Positions 43,981-51,634 of a stretch of 64,000 bases of DNA are shown in pieces (within the stretch, counting starts at the first letter, position 1; the number at the start of each line of letters is the position of its first letter). The DNA comes from Bacteroidota bacterium (GTDB lineage Bacteria > Bacteroidota > Bacteroidia > Bacteroidales > F082): the NCBI GenBank assembly GCA_016715945.1, contig JADJXJ010000001.1, positions 1 to 64,000 of the forward strand, given 5' to 3'. The notes under the pieces were generated by a model. That model saw nothing but the letters and a program-made list of their open reading frames with translations. It did no database searches and had not been told where the DNA came from. Both the position numbers and the translations under genes were made by a program.

Positions 43981-44946
43981 TCAGAGCAGCTGTTTGATGA
44001 TATGGTCCACTGAGTAGCCTTCGGCCTCGGCCGAATAGTTGCGTACGATGCGGTGCCTCAGGATGGGCAGGGCCACCGCACGCACATCCTCGATATCGGG
44101 CGAAAACTTGCCGCTGAGCAGGGCATGGCATTTAGCCCCGATGATAAGGTATTGCGAAGCCCTCGGGCCGGCTCCCCAGCTGATGTAGCGTTGGGTCATT
44201 TCGTGGGCTGCAGGGGTGTTGGGCCTGGTGCGTGTCACCAGCTTCACTGCATACTCATACACATTGTCGGGCACGGGCACACGGCGTACAAGTTGCTGAA
44301 AGTAAAGTATTTCTTCTGCTGTCATCACCACTTTGGGTTCCTGTGTAAGGCCTGTGGTGGTATTTTTCACCACACGCACCTCCTCCTCAAAGCTGGGATA
44401 ATCGAGCCAGAGGTTGAACATAAACCTGTCGAGCTGGGCTTCGGGCAGGGGATAGGTGCCTTCCTGTTCGATGGGGTTTTGTGTGGCAAGCACAAAAAAC
44501 GGTTCCTGCAGGCGGTAGCTCTGTCCGGCCACGGTCACGCTGCGCTCCTGCATGGCCTCGAGCAGGGCGCTCTGGGTTTTGGGCGGGGTGCGGTTGATCT
44601 CGTCGGCCAGAATGATGTGGGCAAACACAGGGCCTTTGATAAACCTGAACTTGCGGTTTTCGTCGAGTATCTCGGTTCCCACAATGTCCGAAGGCATCAG
44701 GTCGGGGGTAAACTGAATGAGCGAGTAGCTGAGCCCCAATACCTTGCTTATGGTATTCACCAGCAGTGTTTTGGCCAGCCCGGGCACCCCGACCAGCAAA
44801 ACGTGTCCGCGGCTGAAGATGGCCATGAGGGTCTGGTGGACGATTTCGTCCTGGCCCACAATCACTTTGGCTACCTCTGTACGGAGTGCGGTATATTTTT
44901 CCACCAGTGCCCTGGCGGCTTCGGCATCGTTGTTGAACATGCTCAT
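43981..44946 (-). CDS. MoxR-family AAA+ ATPase
   Basis: 321 residues from ATG 44946, chosen because AGGAAAA lies 7 nt upstream; an upstream ATG at 44991 overlaps the preceding gene by 22 bp and is an alternative. Walker A GVPGLAKT, Walker B IILADEIN, sensor 1 ATQNPIEQEG and the arginine-rich C-terminal lid are all present. MoxR proteins act as chaperones that help assemble or activate client proteins, often with VWA-domain partners; none is next to it here. Position among three parvulin foldases and an envelope pump suggests an envelope-assembly role, which is inference. Confidence 0.9.
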   Translation of the reverse strand: MSMFNNDAEAARALVEKYTALRTEVAKVIVGQDEIVHQTLMAIFSRGHVLLVGVPGLAKTLLVNTISKVLGLSYSLIQFTPDLMPSDIVGTEILDENRKFRFIKGPVFAHIILADEINRTPPKTQSALLEAMQERSVTVAGQSYRLQEPFFVLATQNPIEQEGTYPLPEAQLDRFMFNLWLDYPSFEEEVRVVKNTTTGLTQEPKVVMTAEEILYFQQLVRRVPVPDNVYEYAVKLVTRTRPNTPAAHEMTQRYISWGAGPRASQYLIIGAKCHALLSGKFSPDIEDVRAVALPILRHRIVRNYSAEAEGYSVDHIIKQLL

Positions 44947-44969
44947 GAGTGTTTTCCTGGTTAGTCGGT

Positions 44970-46322
44970 TTAGTTTTTTCCGTTGAGCCATCCAAACTCA
45001 AACTCGCAGCTGCGGAATTGCGGATGGATGTCGATATAGGCATTTTTCAGTTTGTTGGCCACCCATTGCTGCAGCACTTTTTGCTGCTTTTCCTGCAGTG
45101 CCCATTGCTGGATGCGGTTGTAGTCGTCGCGCAGGTTGGCTTTGTGGGGCGGAATGCGCTCCACCAGCTTAAGAAGCCGGTAGGCATCCTTGTTGTCCTC
45201 TGTCTTCATGGGCACAGGATTGCTGATTTCGCCGGGTTGCAGCCTGTCGATCACAAACGACAGCTGCTGGTCGATGGTTTCGGCGTCGAAGCGGGTGCCA
45301 CCGGTAGCAGGATTGATGAGTTTGCCACCCGGACTCTTTTTGGGGTCTTCCGAAAACTTTTCGACGGCCTCGTCCCAGCTGATGTTGCCGGCATGGAGTT
45401 CGGCGGCGAGCGAGTCGAGCTCGTTTTTAGCACGTTCGAGGGCTTCCGCCGATACCTTGTTCATCAGCAGGATATGGCGAACGTTCACATAATCGCCGCG
45501 GCGTTCGATGAGCTGCAGGATATGGAATCCGGCTTCGGTTTCCACAATTTCGGAGATCTCGCCTTCGCGCAGCCGGAAAGCCACGGCCTCGAACTCGGGA
45601 TAGAGCTCACCCCTGCCGTAAAAGCCCAGCTCACCGCCTTTGCGGGCCGATCCGGGGTCTTCGCTGTAGAGCAACGCCAGCGTGCTGAAACGCTCGCCAT
45701 TGAGGATGCGCCGGCGGTACTCGTTCAACCTCTCCTTCACAGCCATCTTTTCCTCTACCGTGATGGGGGGCTTTTTCACAATCTGGGCAATCTCAAACTC
45801 GGCCGGCACCATAGGAATGCTGTCCTTGGGGATGTTGTTGAAAAAGCGGCGCACCTCCTGGGGCGTAACCACCACCTTGCGCATGATCTCGGCCTGCACT
45901 TTCTCCACAATCATCTGATCTTTAACCAGCCTGCGCAGCTCATTCTTAATCTCGACAACTGTCTTGTTGTAAAAAGCCTCTAGCTTCTCCTGCGAACCCA
46001 GTTCGCTGATAAAATAACGCAGCCTGCGTTCCATCTCCTGCTCCACCTGCTCATCGGTTACGGTGATGCTGTCGAGCTCGGCCTGATTCAGCATCAGTTT
46101 CTGAAAGAGCAGGTCTTCCAGAATCTGGCAACGCACACCCTCGGCCGAACCCGTGATGCCGCGCGACATGCGCATCTGCAGGTATTGGTTTTCGATGTCG
46201 GACTGCAGCACCACATTGCGGCCCACCACAGCCACCACCTGATCAATCACCGCAGGTTCCTGGGCCTTCAGGGCCGGCGCAAGGAACAGGAGGTACACTA
46301 AAATTTTGACAGCCTTGGTCAT
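44970..46322 (-). CDS. SurA-like periplasmic parvulin chaperone/isomerase
   Basis: 450 residues. Signal peptide MTKAVKILVYLLFLAPALKA; a SurA N-terminal domain (VIDQVVAVVGRNVVLQSDIE); two parvulin (PpiC) domains, the first with FEIAQIVKKPP and GGELGFYGRGELYPEF, the second with VRHILLMNKVS and PGGKLINPATG. It assists folding of outer-membrane proteins. It lies 54 nt after the lipoprotein gene, inside the guaB run. Confidence 0.88.
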   Translation of the reverse strand: MTKAVKILVYLLFLAPALKAQEPAVIDQVVAVVGRNVVLQSDIENQYLQMRMSRGITGSAEGVRCQILEDLLFQKLMLNQAELDSITVTDEQVEQEMERRLRYFISELGSQEKLEAFYNKTVVEIKNELRRLVKDQMIVEKVQAEIMRKVVVTPQEVRRFFNNIPKDSIPMVPAEFEIAQIVKKPPITVEEKMAVKERLNEYRRRILNGERFSTLALLYSEDPGSARKGGELGFYGRGELYPEFEAVAFRLREGEISEIVETEAGFHILQLIERRGDYVNVRHILLMNKVSAEALERAKNELDSLAAELHAGNISWDEAVEKFSEDPKKSPGGKLINPATGGTRFDAETIDQQLSFVIDRLQPGEISNPVPMKTEDNKDAYRLLKLVERIPPHKANLRDDYNRIQQWALQEKQQKVLQQWVANKLKNAYIDIHPQFRSCEFEFGWLNGKN

Positions 46323-46376
46323 TATACTTTTGTTTCTGTTTTTAAACGTAATCTCTGTTGCTTATTGCCCGCCATT

Positions 46377-47228
46377 TCAATAAACTTCGAACGCACGGTC
46401 GCGAAGGGCCTGGTCGTAAATCTGCTGGTGCATGCTCCGGATGAGGTCTTGCCGCCGCTTGTTGAGGATGATGTTGCGGATGTTGTCGTATTCCACCTCC
46501 AGGGGCGGGATGCTTTCGGTAATCAGAAAGTCCTTGAAACGAATCAGATAGATGAAAGGATCGTCTTTGATCTCGATAAACCTGTTGTTTCGCAGAAACA
46601 GCTCCTGATTGTAGGTCTCTATGGGCAGCTGGGCCAGCAGGTCGTCGAAACGTACCCAGGTTTCATCGCCAACAAAATAGGAGTAGGCATGTTGCCTGGC
46701 CAGCAGCTCAACCTGTGCGCTGAGTATGGTGTCCCTGTCCGAAAGCAGTTTCCTGAAACGGGTGATTTCTTCCGAATCAACGGGCAACACCACATAAACA
46801 ACCTTGACGATGTTGTACTTCAGCTCGAAGCTGCGTTTGTTCAGGTTGTAGTATTCTTCGATTTCCCTGTCGGTGACCACCGTATCGAGTTTCTGGTTGA
46901 TCAGGGCCGATTCGTAGGCAAAGATGAGCAGAGAGTTGCGGTATTCTTCGAGCTGTTTGCTGAAGTCCTGTTCCTTCGGGCTCAGGTTGCGCTCAGCCTG
47001 GCGGATGAGCAGTTGCTTGCGCACCCAGCTGTCGATGTAATTCTGCACCAGCACCACACTGTCCTTGCGTGAGGTACCCGCGGGCACCACGCCCTGAATG
47101 TCAGCCTCATACAGATACTTGTTGTGCACCCTGGCAACCACCATCCCTCTCTTGGGGTCGGCCGCAGGACCGCAGGCGGTGGCAATTAGCAAAGCCGCCA
47201 GGGCAAAAGCAACAAGCCGTAGATTCAT
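46377..47228 (-). CDS. SurA-N/PpiC-like lipoprotein
   Basis: 283 residues. A lipoprotein signal with lipobox-like LLIATAC (Cys ~19) is followed by a SurA-N-like helical region (VVLVQNYIDSWVRKQLLIRQ, LEEYRNSLLIFAYESAL) and a weak parvulin-like region (VKVVYVVLPVDS). A complete PpiC active site is not obvious, so it may be a chaperone without isomerase activity. ATG 47228 shares its A with the stop (TGA) of the preceding gene (TGATG), showing translational coupling. Confidence 0.78.
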   Translation of the reverse strand: MNLRLVAFALAALLIATACGPAADPKRGMVVARVHNKYLYEADIQGVVPAGTSRKDSVVLVQNYIDSWVRKQLLIRQAERNLSPKEQDFSKQLEEYRNSLLIFAYESALINQKLDTVVTDREIEEYYNLNKRSFELKYNIVKVVYVVLPVDSEEITRFRKLLSDRDTILSAQVELLARQHAYSYFVGDETWVRFDDLLAQLPIETYNQELFLRNNRFIEIKDDPFIYLIRFKDFLITESIPPLEVEYDNIRNIILNKRRQDLIRSMHQQIYDQALRDRAFEVY

Positions 47229-49234
47229 CAATAGCGGGCTTTGAGCTGGTTGAGCACTTTGCGGTTCACCTTCACGGGATATCTGGCCCGCAGCTCGTCC
47301 ACCCAGAGTTTTTCCAGATGGTTCTGGTAGTCGGCGGTAACAAGGCCACGGGCTTCGTCGAGGGCTTTGGGCTGCGCCGGGAGCAGGTCGTTGATGCGCA
47401 CAAGGATGCTGTGTTTGTCGGCTTCGCTTTCGAAGCGTTTTGTGGCGCCCGCCTTCCATTCGGTTTGATCTACATAGCGGTTGTCGCCCTGCTCAAACTT
47501 TCCGGGCTGAATGCGCAGGCTCTTGAGTTCGCTCTCCTGCAATGCCAAACGCAAGGCCTCCTCGCTTTCGGCCTGCTGCACAATCTGCCAGGCTGCATCG
47601 GCTTCGTCGGCCGAGGTTACGGTGACCAGCGTTGCCGCCACACGGTCTTTCCACATGTAGTTGTGTTTGTTCTCATCGTAAAATGCCTGCAGGCCAAGGG
47701 TGTCCTTGACAGCTTTCGACCATACCATCTGGTCCATCAGCTCAAAGAGCAGGATGCCGTCGTGGTATTCTTTCATCAGGGCAGCAAACTCGGGATAGCG
47801 TTTTTCGAGGCGGGCATCTTCGTAATCGAGCACAGTTTTGGTCACGTAATCGTTGAACAGCCTGGTGCCGTACACCTCCGGACGCACGTCCTGCTGTGGC
47901 ACCTGCGACTTCTCTATGTAGGCGGCAAAATCGGCTACGGTGTACTGGCTTTTGCCAAGTTTGAACAGGGGCGACTTGTTGACTTCATGCGGTTTGGCCA
48001 GAAAACTGCCCATGGTCAGGGTGGTGTCGAGGCTGCTGATGAAGTTGTTGAGGTTTTTGTCGAACAGCCTGAAGCCTGCTTCGTTTTTGATTCGCCTGAT
48101 CACTGCTTCTTCGCTCAGCTGGGCACGGTTGTCGCGGCTCACACGTTCGCGCAGGCGGGGAGCTTCGTCTTCAAAGCTGCCAGGCTTTTCCATGCCGTGC
48201 AGCTTGATGATGTGCCAGCCGTAGATGGTGCGCACTGGTGCCGAGATGTCGCCCGGGTTCATGTTTTTGACGGCGGCAACAAACTCAGGCACGATGCGGT
48301 TCACGGTAAACTTCGACAACATGCCGTCGCGCATGGCCGAGCCGCGGTCCTCGCTGTATTCTTTCACCGCCTCCTCGAAGCTCATCCCTTCTCTGATTTT
48401 GTTGTAAACAAATTCGGCCTTCTGTTTCTTTTCTTCCACTTCTTCTTCCGATGCATCCGGTGTCACACTGAAGTAGATGTGTGCCGCTTCTATCTGACCG
48501 CTGGCGGGGGTTCGGCTGTTTACCTTGATGAGGTGGTAGCCGAAATCGCTGCGCAGGGGCATGGATACCTGTCCCACGGGTGTGTTGTAAGCGCCTGATT
48601 CGAAGGGATATACCATGTCGAACACATTGAAATAGCCCAGGTCGCCTTTGTTGCCCGGCCTGAAGCTGCGCTGGTTGGGGATAGCTTCACGGTCGCGTGC
48701 CGAGGGGTCGTCGGAGTATTCTGCGGCCAGCTGACCAAAGTCGGCTCCGGCAAGGGCTTTGGCCCGAATGTCCATGATTTTATTCCATGCCTTCAGGGTG
48801 TCGTCTGCAGGGGCGTTCTTGTCCACCATAATCAGGATATGGCTGGCACGAATGTCCCACAACATGCGGTCGTAGGCCTCGCGTACCAGCTGCTCGGTCA
48901 CCTCTGGGTCAGTAAAATAGGGTTTGGCCAGCTGCTTGCGGTATCCTGCCAGCTCGTTGATGAACGACGAGGCAGTGTCGAGCTTCCGGTTGCGTGCTTC
49001 CTGCACCTTGAGCTTGTAGTTGATAAACAGCTCCAGGTATTCGTCAATCGATTTCTTGTCGATCAGTTCGTTTTGTACGTTGTTTTTGGTGAACACGTCC
49101 ATAAATTCTTTTACGGTCACCTTTTCGTTGCCCACCTGCAGGAGCACTTTTTTGTCGAGCGACTGCTGTGCAATGCCTGTGGCGGACAGTACTAAAAAGC
49201 AAAGCAAAAGAACAAGGCTGGATGGTTTCTTCAT
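47228..49234 (-). CDS. Periplasmic peptidyl-prolyl cis-trans isomerase with two parvulin domains
   Basis: 668 residues. Signal peptide MKKPSSLVLLLCFLVLSATG; a SurA-N-like segment; PpiC domain 1 (IRASHILIMVDKNAP to FGYHLIKVNSR, about 125-250) and PpiC domain 2 (IEAAHIYFSVTPDAS to YGWHIIKLHG, about 255-360); then a long helical C-terminal region (about 370-668) not typical of SurA. It is the second gene after guaB (15 nt gap). The role is envelope protein folding. Confidence 0.88.
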   Translation of the reverse strand: MKKPSSLVLLLCFLVLSATGIAQQSLDKKVLLQVGNEKVTVKEFMDVFTKNNVQNELIDKKSIDEYLELFINYKLKVQEARNRKLDTASSFINELAGYRKQLAKPYFTDPEVTEQLVREAYDRMLWDIRASHILIMVDKNAPADDTLKAWNKIMDIRAKALAGADFGQLAAEYSDDPSARDREAIPNQRSFRPGNKGDLGYFNVFDMVYPFESGAYNTPVGQVSMPLRSDFGYHLIKVNSRTPASGQIEAAHIYFSVTPDASEEEVEEKKQKAEFVYNKIREGMSFEEAVKEYSEDRGSAMRDGMLSKFTVNRIVPEFVAAVKNMNPGDISAPVRTIYGWHIIKLHGMEKPGSFEDEAPRLRERVSRDNRAQLSEEAVIRRIKNEAGFRLFDKNLNNFISSLDTTLTMGSFLAKPHEVNKSPLFKLGKSQYTVADFAAYIEKSQVPQQDVRPEVYGTRLFNDYVTKTVLDYEDARLEKRYPEFAALMKEYHDGILLFELMDQMVWSKAVKDTLGLQAFYDENKHNYMWKDRVAATLVTVTSADEADAAWQIVQQAESEEALRLALQESELKSLRIQPGKFEQGDNRYVDQTEWKAGATKRFESEADKHSILVRINDLLPAQPKALDEARGLVTADYQNHLEKLWVDELRARYPVKVNRKVLNQLKARY

Positions 49235-49249
49235 ATCACTTATTGGTTT

Positions 49250-50725
49250 TCAGGATTTTCTGCTGTAGTTGGGGGCTTCGCTGGTGATGGTAATATCGTG
49301 CGGGTGGCTTTCGTACACCCCGGCCGGGGTGATGCGGATAAATTTTGCATTCCAGAGGTCGGTGATGGTGGCCGATCCGGTGTAACCCATTCCGGCGCGC
49401 AAGCCGCCGATCATCTGGTGGATCACTTCCGACAGGGTGCCTTTGTAGGGTACGCGACCCACTATACCTTCAGGCACCAGTTTTTTCACATCGTCTTCGG
49501 CGTCCTGGAAATAACGGTCTTTCGAGCCTTCCTGCATGGCTTCGAGCGAGCCCATGCCACGGTAGGTCTTGTATTTGCGGCCGTCGAAGATGATGGTCTC
49601 GCCAGGGGCTTCTTCCACTCCGGCAAAGAGCGAGCCGGCCATGATGGACGAGGCGCCTGCCGCAAGGGCTTTTACGATATCGCCGGTGTAGCGGATGCCG
49701 CCGTCGGCTATGACCGGGATGTCGAGGTGTTTCACTGCCCGGGCCACATCGTACACTGCCGTGAGCTGAGGCACACCAACGCCGGCAATCACACGCGTGG
49801 TGCAGATCGATCCCGGCCCGATGCCCACCTTGATGGCGTCGGCTCCTGCCTCGGCCAGTGCCAGCGCAGCTTCGGCTGTGGCAATATTACCTATAACAAG
49901 TTCAATATCAGGATATTGCTGTTTGATGCGTTTCGACATGTCGATCACCCCCTGCGAATGGCCATGTGCCGTATCCACGACAATGGCATCCACGCCGGCC
50001 TCAACCAAGGCGGCCACCCGCTCCAGGGTGTTGGAGGCAATGCCCACAGCTGCGGCCACACGCAGCCTGCCAAGCTCGTCCTTGCAGGCATTGGGACGTT
50101 CTTTGATCTTGATAATGTCTTTGTAAGTGATCAGGCCCACCAGCCGGAAGTCTTTATCCACCACGGGCAGCTTCTCAATGCGGTGTTCCTGCAGGATGTC
50201 GGCCGCCTTTTCAAAATCGGTGAATTCGGTAGTGGTGATCAGGTTGTCTTTGGTCATCACCTCCGAGATCGGTCGGTTCACCTGGCGTTCGAAGCGCAGG
50301 TCGCGGTTGGTTACAATGCCCACCAGCCGCTGGTTCTGATCCACCACCGGAATGCCGCCGATGTGGTATTCGTTCATGATTTTCAGCACATCGCGCACGG
50401 TGGCGTCCACCTGCACGGTGATGGGATTGATGATCATGCCGTTTTCGGCTCGCTTCACCCTTCTCACCTCAGCAGCCTGCTTCTCGATGCTCATGTTTTT
50501 GTGGAGCACCCCTATGCCGCCTTCCTGCGCAATGGCAATGGCCATGGTGCTGTCGGTCACGGTGTCCATGGCAGCAGTGACGATGGGTATCTTCAGCCTG
50601 ATGCGGCGCGAGAAACGGGTGCTGGTATCCACCTCGCGCGGAAGTACGGTGCTGTGGGCGGGCACAAGCAAGACATCGTCGTAGGTGAGCCCGTCGCTGA
50701 TGAGTTTTTCAGGGTCGAAAGCCAT
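49250..50725 (-). CDS. guaB: Inosine-5'-monophosphate dehydrogenase
   Basis: 491 residues, normal length. A TIM barrel (DGLTYDDVLLVPAHS at the start) interrupted by two CBS domains (about 95-205, VMTKDNLITT within). The catalytic loop is GPGSICTTRVI with the active-site Cys; the flap contains YRGMGSLEAMQ, and GGLRAGMGYTG lies near the end. It makes XMP from IMP with NAD+, the committed step to GTP. It heads the eight-gene same-strand run guaB - parvulin - lipoprotein - surA-like - moxR - adaptor - permease - rlmD, with gaps of at most 54 nt. Confidence 0.97.
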   Translation of the reverse strand: MAFDPEKLISDGLTYDDVLLVPAHSTVLPREVDTSTRFSRRIRLKIPIVTAAMDTVTDSTMAIAIAQEGGIGVLHKNMSIEKQAAEVRRVKRAENGMIINPITVQVDATVRDVLKIMNEYHIGGIPVVDQNQRLVGIVTNRDLRFERQVNRPISEVMTKDNLITTTEFTDFEKAADILQEHRIEKLPVVDKDFRLVGLITYKDIIKIKERPNACKDELGRLRVAAAVGIASNTLERVAALVEAGVDAIVVDTAHGHSQGVIDMSKRIKQQYPDIELVIGNIATAEAALALAEAGADAIKVGIGPGSICTTRVIAGVGVPQLTAVYDVARAVKHLDIPVIADGGIRYTGDIVKALAAGASSIMAGSLFAGVEEAPGETIIFDGRKYKTYRGMGSLEAMQEGSKDRYFQDAEDDVKKLVPEGIVGRVPYKGTLSEVIHQMIGGLRAGMGYTGSATITDLWNAKFIRITPAGVYESHPHDITITSEAPNYSRKS

Positions 50726-50748
50726 GACTTCATTCGTTTAAAGGTGCG

Positions 50749-50756
50749 CAAATGTA
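50749..50756 (-). promoter_or_regulatory. Candidate -7 box of guaB
   Basis: The minus strand reads TACATTTG (TAnnTTTG), 23 nt upstream of the ATG at 50725. It probably drives the whole eight-gene run. Confidence 0.45.
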
Positions 50757-51006
50757 CGAATTTATCCCCTGTAGCTTTTTAAAGCCATACACACCTTAGC
50801 CATTTGATTTTAAAACGATTAACAAAAATTAACGGGCTGATAATTAACCTTCAGCCTCATTTTGTTGAATAATTTTGGGGTACTGATTAGCTTGAATTGC
50901 GCTTCCAACAAAGTGAGCCTTACCCTGCAAAAAGTCAATGCTTGTTTCCGTCAAGCAGATGTTACTGGCCAGTTTTTATGCTAACCAGTATCCCGGCCGA
51001 TTTTGG

Positions 51007-51510
51007 TCAGTTATACTTGAACGTTGCCTCGCTGCAAGCCAGTTTTCTGACGTTCTGGAGCACTTTAAGCATATATTTTTTCCAAAATACATGCGCAAAT
51101 AACCAGCAGAGCGGATAAAGCAAAAATCCACGGGCATGTAGAGTGTAAGTGTAGATAATTCTGGTTTGATCTGGCTTGAGGGGTATGGTTTCCCATTCAC
51201 CGGTAAACTTGTAGAATCCCAGCATCCACGACTGAAAATCGTAAACTTCGATTTTCCAATATTTGTTTTCTATTCTTTCGAGCAACCTGTCCATCGAAAC
51301 AAAACCACCTTTTTGCGTGAGCGAAGGGGCAGCATACACTTTTTTGGTGGCACCGGGCTGGCCCCAGTTTTCGTCCTCAGAGGCATGAGTGATGCGTGGC
51401 ATAAGCCCAAAACCCGTATGAACCAGGGCGACGTCGCTCAACATTGGTGCCTTAAAAGCCCTTTCGGTAGGGCAGGGATAAATCGTTTCAACTACAACGC
51501 GGAATTTCAT
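51007..51510 (-). CDS. SRPBCC-fold protein, function unknown
   Basis: 167 residues. MKFRVVVETIYPCPTERAFKAP opens a START/Bet v 1-like fold, with a long beta-rich middle (ENKYWKIEVYDFQSWMLGFY, TRIIYTYTLHARG) and a hydrophobic C-terminal helix (FLLYPLCWLFAHVFW) that may contact membranes. Such proteins bind lipids or other hydrophobic ligands. It lies downstream of the ligase/acyltransferase fusion (124 nt gap), which would fit a lipid role, but that is inference. Confidence 0.7.
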   Translation of the reverse strand: MKFRVVVETIYPCPTERAFKAPMLSDVALVHTGFGLMPRITHASEDENWGQPGATKKVYAAPSLTQKGGFVSMDRLLERIENKYWKIEVYDFQSWMLGFYKFTGEWETIPLKPDQTRIIYTYTLHARGFLLYPLCWLFAHVFWKKYMLKVLQNVRKLACSEATFKYN

Positions 51511-51634
51511 TTTGATTTAATTCGCAAATTTTAACAATTAAGATTAGTTCGTCCATGTGTAGGCAATTCAAGCAGGACATTGCCGACAGCTATTGGAAAA
51601 TATTTTTAACAAAACAACATTGTTTTCCACATTC

